DNA of 64,000 bases from positions 124,001 through 188,000 of the forward strand of contig NZ_JYJG01000003.1 of the NCBI RefSeq assembly GCF_000955955.1, in the 5' to 3' direction. The DNA is from Lentzea aerocolonigenes (GTDB lineage: Bacteria; Actinomycetota; Actinomycetes; Mycobacteriales; Pseudonocardiaceae). The notes under the pieces were generated by a model. The model was not told the origin of the DNA. It made no database searches and worked only from the letters and a program-made list of their open reading frames with translations. The position numbers were made by a program, and so were the translations under genes. Within the stretch, counting starts at the first letter, position 1. Every line of letters begins with the position of its first letter. This document shows positions 55,239 through 63,204 of the stretch, in pieces.

Positions 55239-56006
55239 GTGAACCGAGTGCCGCCGCACCGCGCTGATCGACCCGTTCGCGCGGGCATCCCAGAACACGG
55301 CCGTGTCCCGCGCTACTACGCGGTCAAGGCCGAGCTGTTCGACCTCGTCGAGAACCTCGGCGAAGGCACCGTCCTGCCGTCCGAACGCGAGCTCGCCGAA
55401 CGGTTCTCCGTGTCGCGCGTCACGCTCCGCCAGGCGGTCAGCGAACTGGTGCTCGAAGGCAAGCTGATCCGCCGCCAGGGCAGCGGCACGTTCGTCGCGC
55501 CGCCGAAGCTGGTCCAGCCGTTGTCGCTGGTCAGCTACACCGAGGGCATGCGACGCCAGGGCGTCGAGCCGACTCGCACGGTGATCACGATCGAGGAGAT
55601 CAGCGCCGACGAGGGCCTGTCGCGCGACCTGATGCTCGAACCGGGCGACCCGGTCGTGCACCTCGAACGCGTGCTGCTCGCCGACGACGAGCGCATCGGC
55701 CTCGAGTCGACGTACCTGAGCCTGCGCCGCTTCCCCGACCTCCTGGAGAAGCTCGACCCCGGCGGGTCCCTCTACGCGTGCCTCACCGAACGGCTCGGCG
55801 TGCGGTTCGCCGAGGCCGAGGAACGCGTCGAGACGGTCCTCGCGACGCCCAGGGAGGCACTGCTGATCGGCACGAACCCCGCGCTGCCGATGCTGCTGCT
55901 GCACCGGGTGTCCTACGACGTGGACGGTCACCCGATCGAACGCGCCCGTTCGCTGTACCGCGGCGACAGGTTCAGCTTTGTCGCCCGTTTGCACGCGGAT
56001 CGTTAG
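55239..56006 (+). CDS. GntR/HutC regulator, DasR-like
   Basis: A protein of 255 residues. wHTH (LPSERELAERFSVSRVTLRQ, then RRQGSGTFVAPPK) followed by a UTRA effector domain (LVSYTEGMRRQGVEPTRTVI and RSLYRGDRFSFVARL). Several stretches resemble Streptomyces DasR, which senses phosphorylated amino sugars. GTG 55239 lies between the binding lipoprotein and the receptor gene (33 nt on), so the three probably form one unit. A weak inverted repeat GTGA-N7-TCAC (55219-55233) precedes the start. Confidence 0.9.
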   Translation: MNRVPPHRADRPVRAGIPEHGRVPRYYAVKAELFDLVENLGEGTVLPSERELAERFSVSRVTLRQAVSELVLEGKLIRRQGSGTFVAPPKLVQPLSLVSYTEGMRRQGVEPTRTVITIEEISADEGLSRDLMLEPGDPVVHLERVLLADDERIGLESTYLSLRRFPDLLEKLDPGGSLYACLTERLGVRFAEAEERVETVLATPREALLIGTNPALPMLLLHRVSYDVDGHPIERARSLYRGDRFSFVARLHADR

Positions 56007-56039
56007 GAACAGAACCAGGCTCTCCAGCGTCTGAGGATC

Positions 56040-59000
56040 ATGGCGCTGGAACCGGAGATCGGGCTCGTCGGCAGGGACGACATCACCGCGTTGGTGGAGT
56101 CGTTGGTGGAACGCAGGAAACGCGTCACCCTGCCGGTGATCGTCGCGTTCGGCCCCGGTGGCAGCGGCAAGACGTCGCTGCTCGACCACGTCCGCAGGCG
56201 TTACCGGGACGCGCCGACGGCCAGGGTCGACCTCGACAAGGCCGGTTCCCGTTCCTGCAAGGACATCCTCGACGTCGCCGCCGAGCAGCTGCGCTCCTAC
56301 CGGCACGCCGAGTTCGGCCGCATGCGGTTGCCGCGCTACGACCTGGCCCGGCTCGCGCTGCACAACGAGCCCACCGACGACCCGCACCACCGCGCCCGTG
56401 AGCTCGCCGCCAAGCAGATGACCCGGCTCGTCGCGGTCGCCGACGCCGCCGAGGTCGTCGAGGTGCTGCCACCCGCCCAAGGTCTGGGGAAGGTCCTCAG
56501 GCCGCTTCTGCTGTGGCTCATCGGCCTCTCCGTCGTCGCACCGCGGCCGTTGCGCTGGCTGCTGGGCGGGCCGCGCGTCGCGAGTGCGTTGCGCTGGTTC
56601 GAGAACTACGCCGGGCGCCCGAAGTTCGACGCCGCGCTCGTGCACATGTGGAGCCTCAACCGGGCCGGCGACACGCTGGAGATCGACCGGCTGCTCGTCG
56701 CCGCGTTCCTCGCCGACATCACCGCCGCCTACCGGTTCCGGCGCTACCGCAGGATGAACAGCCTGCTGCTGCTCGACGGCGCCGACCTCCTCGACGGCAT
56801 CGACTCCTACCTGCCACCGAAACGGCCCCGCCCCGCCGCACGCGCCACGGACTTCCTGAGCCTGCTGGCCGAACGCCGCGCCCAGGAACCGCACGTGCCG
56901 CTGCTGGTCATAGCCACCAAGCAGTCCGCGCCCTCGTTACCCGATTCGCCGGTGTTCAAGGCTGTTCGTCTCGAACCGTTCACGCTCGCGCAGACGCGTC
57001 AGTTCCTCGCCGAGTGGAACCGCACCCGCAACAGCACAGTCGAGTCCGAGGCACTCGTCGAGGAACTGCACGAGGTCACGCACGGCCACCCGCTCGCGGT
57101 CCGGCTCGCGATCCAGCTGGTGCAGTTCGTGTTCGCGCGCGACCAGGTGCTGCCGTCGGTGCGCTCGGTGTTCGACGAACGGCTGCCGGTCGACGAGACC
57201 ACGACGTTCCAGGACGCCACGGTCGGCGACTACCTGCTTCTCCGCTTCTTCCAACGGATTCCGGGTGCCGAGGAAATGCCGGAGCGCGAGGCCGCGCGCG
57301 AGATCTTCGCCCGTCTGGCCGCCCCGCGGTTGCTCGACCGGCACGTGATCCGCGCGCTGCTGCCGTCGACGTGGTCGGCGGAGAACATGCGCGCTCTGTT
57401 GGCACAGCTCAGTTTCGTCAGCCAACAGGGCGAGAACTTCGTACTGCACCCTCTTTTGCGCGACCTGCTGGCGCGCAGGCTTCGTGAAGTCCCCGAAGGC
57501 CAGCCGTTCTCGCACATGAACGTGCACAGGTTGCTCAAAGAGCGCTACGACAGCCTCGGGCAACGTGAAGACGCGCTGTACCACGCACTCGCGCTCGGCG
57601 AAGTCCACCTCGTCGCGCATCGCCTGCGCCCGCACGTCGACGAACGCAGCGACCGCTGGATCGCCGAACTGGCCGCGATCGCCGAGGCCCCGATGCCGCC
57701 GGGCGAGGGTGAGCCGGAGTACGAGGACCAGCCCGCCACGTGGTGGGAACGCCTGCGCACCGGAACCAGGAAGAATCTCCACCGCCGCTACGACCGCGTG
57801 GTGCGACCGGAGACCGGGCAGCTGGAGGACGCCGTCATCGCGACCTGGGAACTGCGCTCGCGCAGCCGAATCGTGCGCCCGACGGTGGAGATGTACGACC
57901 GGGTGTTGCGCACCCACCAGGATCTCCACGGCGCCGAGGAACGCCTGACCGCTTACCGCGCAACGAAACGCGCGCTCGAACACAACACACCCGCGTCGCC
58001 TCCGGTGTCGCTGCCGCGCTCGTCCGCCACCACTCAGTACCCGTACCCGCGACGCTGGCCAGGCCGCACTTCGTTGCGCCGCGCGGCCGTCTACCTCGTT
58101 GCGACGCTGCTCGTCTTGTACGGCGCGGCTTTCTACCTCCAGACGAGCAACAACTGCCTGCGCTACGGCGTCTACGAACCTCGCGAACTCGTCGCGGACC
58201 TCGCGGGAAAGCAGCCACGTCTGTCCAAACTGGATGGTGTGCAATGCGTTGGCCTGAGCGAGAAGCCGGGCCGGTTCGCCTACGGTGACCCGGCGCTGCA
58301 GAACAACGACGACGCCGAGGTCGAGGAGCTCGCCAAGCTCATCGCCGAGGAGAACGACCGCGTCGCCAAGGTGAAGGACCGCAGTGTCGTCACGATCGTC
58401 GTCGCCACGATGCTGAGCTCCAACGAGCGGGTGAAGCGAGACCTGTCCGCCGGTGTGAACGAGCTGCGCGGCGCGTATCTGGCTCAGCGCGACTGGAACC
58501 AGCTCGACGGTCTCGGCCGCAATCCGTTGGTGCGCCTGGTTCTCGCGAACTTCGGCGGCGAGTCCAAGTACGCGGAGAAGGTCGCGGGCGAGATCCGCGC
58601 CTACGCCGAGCGCGACCCGAACGTGGTCGCCGTGACCGGTCTCGGGCAGAGCCGCGCCACGACGCTGACCGCGCTCGGCATCCTGGGGCCGACGAAGGAA
58701 CACCCGAACGGCATTCCGATGGTCGGCTCGTCGCTGTCGTCGACCCACTTCAGCCCGAAGCCCTACTTCTTCCGCGTCGCGCCATCCAACAAGCGCCAGG
58801 CCCAGGTCGCCGCGCGGATCATCGAACGCACCGAAGCGTTGCGCGGACGGCCGTTGCACCTCATGCGCAGCACCGGGGACGAGTACAGCTCGGATCTCGC
58901 GGAGGAGTTCCAAGACGTGCTCAGGCCGGAAATCCACGATTACGACGACACGGCGAACACGGTGGCCGCGCAACTCGGCGGCGTCGTGAGGGAGATCTGC

Positions 59001-59570
59001 CAGAAGTCACCGAACCCGCTCATCCTCTACACCGGCCGCACGGCGGAGGTCGGCGGGCTGCTGACCGAGCTGAGCCGCAGCAACTGCACCGACCCGGTGG
59101 TGTTCGGCGGCGACGACCTGACACAGCTGGAGACGACGAACTTCACGGATCTGGAAGACATCAAACGATTCGCCGACGGCAGGCTCTACTTCACGACGTT
59201 CGCGTGGACGCCCGGCCAGGAGGCAGTTCCCCAGCCGACCCAACAGTTCTTCACCACCTACGAGTCCGCGCAGAAGCGGCATGCGAGGAAGGCTTTCCTT
59301 TCGGGCCCCAACGGACACATTCTTCTCGCTTATGACGCCGTCACCGTCGTCGCGAACTCGACTGAGGTTGGGGCGTCACGAGAACATGTCTTCGAGCAGC
59401 TGCGTACTTTGAGTGACTTCGCGGGCGCGTCCGGGAGGCTGACGTTCGCCCGTCCCGGCGCGAGCGGCCTGTCCGGCGCGGATCCCGCCGACAAGCTGGT
59501 CGTGGGCCAGATCGTCAAGCTGGACAACGGTTTCCTGGTGTCTCGATACGTCGCCCACGAGGGCTCGTAG
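56040..59570 (+). CDS. predicted transmembrane receptor: cytosolic P-loop NTPase + TM + extracellular type-1 periplasmic-binding domain
   Basis: A protein of 1176 residues. Residues 1-about 460 form a STAND/AAA-like NTPase: opening GLVGRDDITALVESLV, P-loop GPGGSGKT (38-45), Walker B-like SLLLLDGADLLDG (about 240-252), a sensor-like LLVIATKQSA, and a helical/winged region with THGHPLAVRL. Residues about 460-670 are helical and basic. One strong membrane helix (about 681-702) follows. The rest (about 703-1176) looks like a Leu/Ile/Val-type or receptor-type periplasmic-binding fold (VVAVTGLGQSRATTLTALGI, PMVGSSLSSTHFSPKPYFFR, PLILYTGRTAEVGGLLTELS). With no N-terminal signal, the NTPase should be cytosolic and the sensor outside. 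Confidence 0.8.
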   Translation: MALEPEIGLVGRDDITALVESLVERRKRVTLPVIVAFGPGGSGKTSLLDHVRRRYRDAPTARVDLDKAGSRSCKDILDVAAEQLRSYRHAEFGRMRLPRYDLARLALHNEPTDDPHHRARELAAKQMTRLVAVADAAEVVEVLPPAQGLGKVLRPLLLWLIGLSVVAPRPLRWLLGGPRVASALRWFENYAGRPKFDAALVHMWSLNRAGDTLEIDRLLVAAFLADITAAYRFRRYRRMNSLLLLDGADLLDGIDSYLPPKRPRPAARATDFLSLLAERRAQEPHVPLLVIATKQSAPSLPDSPVFKAVRLEPFTLAQTRQFLAEWNRTRNSTVESEALVEELHEVTHGHPLAVRLAIQLVQFVFARDQVLPSVRSVFDERLPVDETTTFQDATVGDYLLLRFFQRIPGAEEMPEREAAREIFARLAAPRLLDRHVIRALLPSTWSAENMRALLAQLSFVSQQGENFVLHPLLRDLLARRLREVPEGQPFSHMNVHRLLKERYDSLGQREDALYHALALGEVHLVAHRLRPHVDERSDRWIAELAAIAEAPMPPGEGEPEYEDQPATWWERLRTGTRKNLHRRYDRVVRPETGQLEDAVIATWELRSRSRIVRPTVEMYDRVLRTHQDLHGAEERLTAYRATKRALEHNTPASPPVSLPRSSATTQYPYPRRWPGRTSLRRAAVYLVATLLVLYGAAFYLQTSNNCLRYGVYEPRELVADLAGKQPRLSKLDGVQCVGLSEKPGRFAYGDPALQNNDDAEVEELAKLIAEENDRVAKVKDRSVVTIVVATMLSSNERVKRDLSAGVNELRGAYLAQRDWNQLDGLGRNPLVRLVLANFGGESKYAEKVAGEIRAYAERDPNVVAVTGLGQSRATTLTALGILGPTKEHPNGIPMVGSSLSSTHFSPKPYFFRVAPSNKRQAQVAARIIERTEALRGRPLHLMRSTGDEYSSDLAEEFQDVLRPEIHDYDDTANTVAAQLGGVVREICQKSPNPLILYTGRTAEVGGLLTELSRSNCTDPVVFGGDDLTQLETTNFTDLEDIKRFADGRLYFTTFAWTPGQEAVPQPTQQFFTTYESAQKRHARKAFLSGPNGHILLAYDAVTVVANSTEVGASREHVFEQLRTLSDFAGASGRLTFARPGASGLSGADPADKLVVGQIVKLDNGFLVSRYVAHEGS

Positions 59571-59722
59571 CGGTCCGGCGAAGTGACTGCGGGTCACCGG
59601 ACCTCTTTTGCACGCAGGAAGATACCGCCCGTTCGCACTCGTTTCCCGCTCAAGTCGCGGAGGTACTGTTGGTGGTACGAATTCGAGATGTCCGCAACGG
59701 TGCGGGAGAGCGGGGGTGTGCC

Positions 59723-60064
59723 GTGTCGTTCAAGGCCGAGTTCCTCGCTGAGCTCGAGGACTGCCTGCGCGGTTACGGCGCGGTCCCGGTGAGCAATCCC
59801 GACGCGCTGGCGTTGTTCATCGAGTTCGTGCGGGCTCTTCCGGAGAGCGACCAGAAGCTGCGCTGCCTCGAAGGAGTCGACCAGGGTTCCGGGTCGTTCT
59901 GGAACAACCCGGCGGTGTGGTGGGAGCAGGTGCCGCGGTTCGGCGCGGGGCTGCCGCGATGCGGGTCGGCGGAGTGCCGCAAGTTGCTGGACGACATGCT
60001 CGACGAGGCCATCAGCGACGAGATCGACGTGCTGGAGATGGAGATCCGCGAGCTGCCCAGCTGA
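59723..60064 (+). CDS. small acidic hypothetical protein
   Basis: A protein of 113 residues, acidic, mainly helical, with three cysteines (EDCLRGYG, LRCLEGV, PRCGSAECRK holding two). No signal peptide or membrane helix. Start GTG 59723 follows GGGGG. It starts 152 nt after the receptor gene on the same strand and may be independent. No family recognised. Confidence 0.65.
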   Translation: MSFKAEFLAELEDCLRGYGAVPVSNPDALALFIEFVRALPESDQKLRCLEGVDQGSGSFWNNPAVWWEQVPRFGAGLPRCGSAECRKLLDDMLDEAISDEIDVLEMEIRELPS

Positions 60065-60132
60065 TCGGACACCGCCGGACATGCCTGCCGGCGCCGCCAC
60101 CTGTTACGGCCACGGCGCCGGGGCTCCAACTC

Positions 60133-60630
60133 CTATTTGGTCGCGACGAGCGACTTGAAGAGTTCCCGATAGCGGTGGAGAGCCAGTCGCAGGTCCTCGG
60201 TCTGTGGATCACCGTTTCCCTCGAGCTGCTTCGCCAGTGAACGGTGCCGGCTGGTGAGCTCCTCGATCGCTCGCGTCACGAGGTCGTCAGCCTTGCGCAC
60301 AGCGGCTTTCGGGTCGTCGACGAACTCGTACTGCACAGCCCGCCACTCGTCTTCCAGCTTGCCGACAGGCCGCTGTTCGTGACGCTGTTCGGTCCGCTGG
60401 TCCTGACGCTCCTCGCGGCGTTCGTCGCGTCGCTCCTCCGCACGCGCATCCTGACGGGATTCCTGGCGCTGTTCCTGGCGTTGTTCCTGCCGGGGATCGA
60501 GCCGGTGCTCCTGCTGCTGGTGCTGCGGGGGAACCTGTTGCTGTTGCTGCTGAGGAGAGGCAGACGGCCGCGGCGGTGCGGACGCGGGGTCGTTGGTCTC
60601 GGGAACCTTCCTCACGGGAGCCTCAGACAT
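60133..60630 (-). CDS. charged low-complexity protein with C-terminal domain shared with its neighbour
   Basis: A protein of 165 residues. The first about 90 are Pro/Gln-rich, then almost only Arg, Glu, Gln and Asp in imperfect repeats (RQEQRQESRQDARAEERRDE). The last 75 are a folded domain: DEWRAVQYEFVDDPKAAVRK, ADDLVTRAIEEL, TEDLRLALHRYRELFKSLV. The same pattern occurs in the gene upstream, so the pair arose by duplication. Start ATG 60630 has GGAAGGAG upstream and overlaps the neighbour's 3' end by 8 nt. Confidence 0.8.
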   Translation of the reverse strand: MSEAPVRKVPETNDPASAPPRPSASPQQQQQQVPPQHQQQEHRLDPRQEQRQEQRQESRQDARAEERRDERREERQDQRTEQRHEQRPVGKLEDEWRAVQYEFVDDPKAAVRKADDLVTRAIEELTSRHRSLAKQLEGNGDPQTEDLRLALHRYRELFKSLVATK

Positions 60631-61207
60631 CCGTCTTCTCCTTCCGCGTGGCTTCACGGTCCTTGCGCGGACCCGCACCGTGTTCGAGCAGGTCGGTGAA
60701 CAGCTCGCGGTAGTGCACCATCGCGGTGCGCAGGTCTTCTGTGCTCGCCTCGCCGATCTCCTGGCGCTCGGAGATGTCGTGCGCCTTGCGGTAGTGCTCC
60801 AGCGTGCGAGCGTGTTCCACGGACAGCACGCTCAGCTGCGCCTCGTAACCCTCCGTGGGGTAGCCGCGCTCGGCCATCAGATCGGTGACCAGACGGTCGG
60901 CGTCCGCGATCGCCTTGTCCGGCGAGTCGACGAACTTCGCCTGCACATCTGCCCAGTGCCGGCGGTAACTGTCCTGAGCCGCAGGGGAAAGCGGCTTCAG
61001 GTCGAACTCGCTGTGGCGGTGCTCCCGCTCCGCGAGTTCCTTCTCCGCCGCGGTTCTGCTGTCACTGTCGGAGACCGCGCGGTCGTACTCGGGGCCGAAG
61101 CGGTCGCGCAGCTTCTTGCGCTGCATGGCGGGCCTCAGCACGAAGGCGAGGACCACCAGCACCACGAGAACCGCGACAACCAGGCCGATGATGGCGCCCG
61201 TTGACAT
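60623..61207 (-). CDS. membrane-anchored paralogue of the following protein
   Basis: A protein of 194 residues. An N-terminal membrane helix (GAIIGLVVAVLVVLVVLAFV, about 4-24) precedes RPAMQRKKLRDRFGPEYDRA and the conserved domain: WADVQAKFVDSPDKAIADAD, RLVTDLMAERGYP, TEDLRTAMVHYRELFTDLLE. This is a common actinobacterial small membrane protein of unknown role. Start ATG 61207 has GGAGG 6 nt upstream, but that GGAGG is inside a 12-bp hairpin (61214-61250) that may restrict translation. Confidence 0.85.
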   Translation of the reverse strand: MSTGAIIGLVVAVLVVLVVLAFVLRPAMQRKKLRDRFGPEYDRAVSDSDSRTAAEKELAEREHRHSEFDLKPLSPAAQDSYRRHWADVQAKFVDSPDKAIADADRLVTDLMAERGYPTEGYEAQLSVLSVEHARTLEHYRKAHDISERQEIGEASTEDLRTAMVHYRELFTDLLEHGAGPRKDREATRKEKTDV

Positions 61208-61213
61208 GGAAAA

Positions 61214-61250
61214 CCTCCAAGACAGGCAAATGGCTCTGCTGTCCTGGAGG
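61214..61250 (-). promoter_or_regulatory. RBS-masking hairpin or terminator upstream of the membrane protein gene
   Basis: On the minus strand CCTCCAGGACAG pairs with CTGTCTTGGAGG (61214-61225 with 61239-61250, one mismatch). The second arm contains the GGAGG of the gene starting at 61207 and is followed by TTTT. It may sequester the RBS, or act as the rtcB terminator, or both. Confidence 0.55.
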
Positions 61251-61277
61251 CTTGCCCACGTGCTCACAAGGGAAACA

Positions 61278-62456
61278 TCAACCCTTGATACAAACCACCT
61301 GCTTGAGCTTCGCGACGATCTCGACCAGGTCGGACTGGTTCGCCATCACGGTGTCGATGTCCTTGTAGGCGCCCGGAATCTCGTCCACCACACCGGAGTC
61401 CTTGCGGCACTCGACACCACTTGTCTGGGCGGCGAGATCCTGCGTCGTGAACGTCTTGCGGGCCTTGTTGCGCGACATCCTCCGGCCGGCGCCGTGTGAT
61501 GCCGACTCGAACGAGTCCGGGTTCCCGAGACCGCGCACGATGTACGAGCCGGTGCCCATCGAGCCCGGGATGATGCCCAGCTCGCCGCGTCCGGCCCGGA
61601 TCGCGCCCTTGCGGGTCACCAGCACGTCCTCACCGAAGTGCGTCTCCTCGGCCACGTAGTTGTGGTGGCACGAGATCGGCTCCTCGAACGCGATGTGCGG
61701 GAAATCGGCGCGCAGCACGTCGCAGACCAAACGCAGCATGACCGCGCGGTTACGGCGTGCGTAGTCCTGCGCCCAGTACAGGTCGTGCCGGTACGCCGCC
61801 ATCTCCGGCGTACCGGCGAGGAACACGGCGAGATCCGGGTCCGGCAGCTCGGCGTTGTGCGCGAGCGTGCGCGCCACCGAGATGTGGTGCTGCGCCAGCT
61901 CGTTGCCGATGCCACGCGACCCGGAGTGCAGCATGACCCACACGTTCTGGTCGGTGTCGAGACAGACCTCGAGGAAGTGGTTTCCTCCGCCGAGCGTGCC
62001 CATCTGGTGCAACGCCTTGTCGGCGCGCGCCTTCACAGCCGGCGTGAGGTCGTCGAACTTCCTCCAGAACGGCGCCCAGTCGGACGCGTCCCTTTCGGTG
62101 AAGGCGGTCGCCTTGTGCTGGCCGAAACCGACGGGGACCTCGGCCTCCATGCGCGACCGCAGCCCGCGCAGTGTCTCCGGCAGGTCGCTCGCCGTGAGCG
62201 AGGTGCGCACGGCGGTCATGCCGCAGCCGATGTCCACGCCGACGGCCGCGGGGGAGACGGCGTCGCGCAACGCGATCACCGATCCCACCGTGGCCCCCTT
62301 GCCGTAATGCACGTCCGGCATCACGGCGATGTGCTTGACGGCCCACGGCAGCGCGGAGATGTTCTGAAGCTGTCGCATGGCGAACTCCTCGACCTCGTCG
62401 GGCCGAGTCCACATGCGGATGTCCACGTTCTTGCCGCGGACGAGGTTTGCTGCCAT
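61278..62456 (-). CDS. rtcB: RtcB-family RNA ligase
   Basis: A protein of 392 residues, shorter than E. coli RtcB as usual for actinobacteria. It joins RNA 2',3'-cyclic phosphate or 3'-phosphate ends to 5'-OH using GTP and Mn2+. Metal and active-site segments: PDVHYGKGATVGSV, GVDIGCGM (Asp and Cys ligands), GTLGGGNHFLE, HSGSRGIGNELA, CHHNYV and the guanylylated-His motif SHGAGRRMSR. Start ATG 62456. No RtcA or RtcR is nearby. Confidence 0.93.
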   Translation of the reverse strand: MAANLVRGKNVDIRMWTRPDEVEEFAMRQLQNISALPWAVKHIAVMPDVHYGKGATVGSVIALRDAVSPAAVGVDIGCGMTAVRTSLTASDLPETLRGLRSRMEAEVPVGFGQHKATAFTERDASDWAPFWRKFDDLTPAVKARADKALHQMGTLGGGNHFLEVCLDTDQNVWVMLHSGSRGIGNELAQHHISVARTLAHNAELPDPDLAVFLAGTPEMAAYRHDLYWAQDYARRNRAVMLRLVCDVLRADFPHIAFEEPISCHHNYVAEETHFGEDVLVTRKGAIRAGRGELGIIPGSMGTGSYIVRGLGNPDSFESASHGAGRRMSRNKARKTFTTQDLAAQTSGVECRKDSGVVDEIPGAYKDIDTVMANQSDLVEIVAKLKQVVCIKG

Positions 62457-62466
62457 GGCTCCGAGG

Positions 62467-63156
62467 TTAGGCCGCGTTTTGCTTGTTCCACAAAGGAGTT
62501 TCGTGGGGAGTTTCCCCGGCGCCTGACACGAACTCCCAGGTGCCCTTGCGCACCTTGGCCTTGCTCATGTCACCGCCGAGAGTCGTGACGAACGCGCGCA
62601 CCGTTGGCAGATCGTTGACGTCCGCGATGAGGATCGCCTTGTTCTGCAACGTGACGCTGCCACCGCCGAGCTTCTCGCGCGCGACCGCGTCTTTCAAAAG
62701 GCCGTCGCGGACCTGCTGCGCGGTGAGGCCGTCGACCTCGACCTGGACGGCGTCGACCTTCGGCGAGTTCGCGGCCAGGAAGCGGAACGTCAGCACCGAC
62801 TCCTGCCTGAACTGCTTGCCGATCGTCGAGGCGGCGTGGCGCAGGCTCTCCTCGCCGAGCGTGACGTCGAACTTGCGGGAGCGTTCGAACGTCGTCTGCT
62901 GCAGGTCGCCCGACCAGAACACGCCGTCGAGCAGCGTGGAGCGGATGGTGAGGCCGCCGTTCGCGAACACGATGCCGCGGACCTCGCGGTCGAACTTGAC
63001 CAGCTTGTCCTGCAGGCGCGGGTCGTCCGGATCGGTGATGATCGCGGTGTTGTTCGTCGCGAAGATCTCCGGGCACGGCAGCGGAGCGCCCGCCGCCGTG
63101 CCAGTGGAGACCGTGAACGCCAGTACCGACGTGACTGCCACGAGAAGCTTTCGCAT
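62467..63156 (-). CDS. secreted protein of unknown function
   Basis: A protein of 229 residues with a signal peptide (KLLVAVTSVLAFTVSTGTAA). The mature part is a mixed alpha/beta domain with a single Cys near the start (LPCPEIFATNNT), a regular DDPRLQDKLVKFDREV helix and strands such as GGLTIRSTLLDGVFWSGD. No catalytic motif seen. Start ATG 63156; a longer frame exists but the signal peptide fixes the start. It ends 10 nt before the rtcB start on the same strand. Confidence 0.8.
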   Translation of the reverse strand: MRKLLVAVTSVLAFTVSTGTAAGAPLPCPEIFATNNTAIITDPDDPRLQDKLVKFDREVRGIVFANGGLTIRSTLLDGVFWSGDLQQTTFERSRKFDVTLGEESLRHAASTIGKQFRQESVLTFRFLAANSPKVDAVQVEVDGLTAQQVRDGLLKDAVAREKLGGGSVTLQNKAILIADVNDLPTVRAFVTTLGGDMSKAKVRKGTWEFVSGAGETPHETPLWNKQNAA

Positions 63157-63204
63157 GGGCCACAACGTATTGCTCCGGGCGGCAGTGGGCATACCCCGTT
63201 CCAC

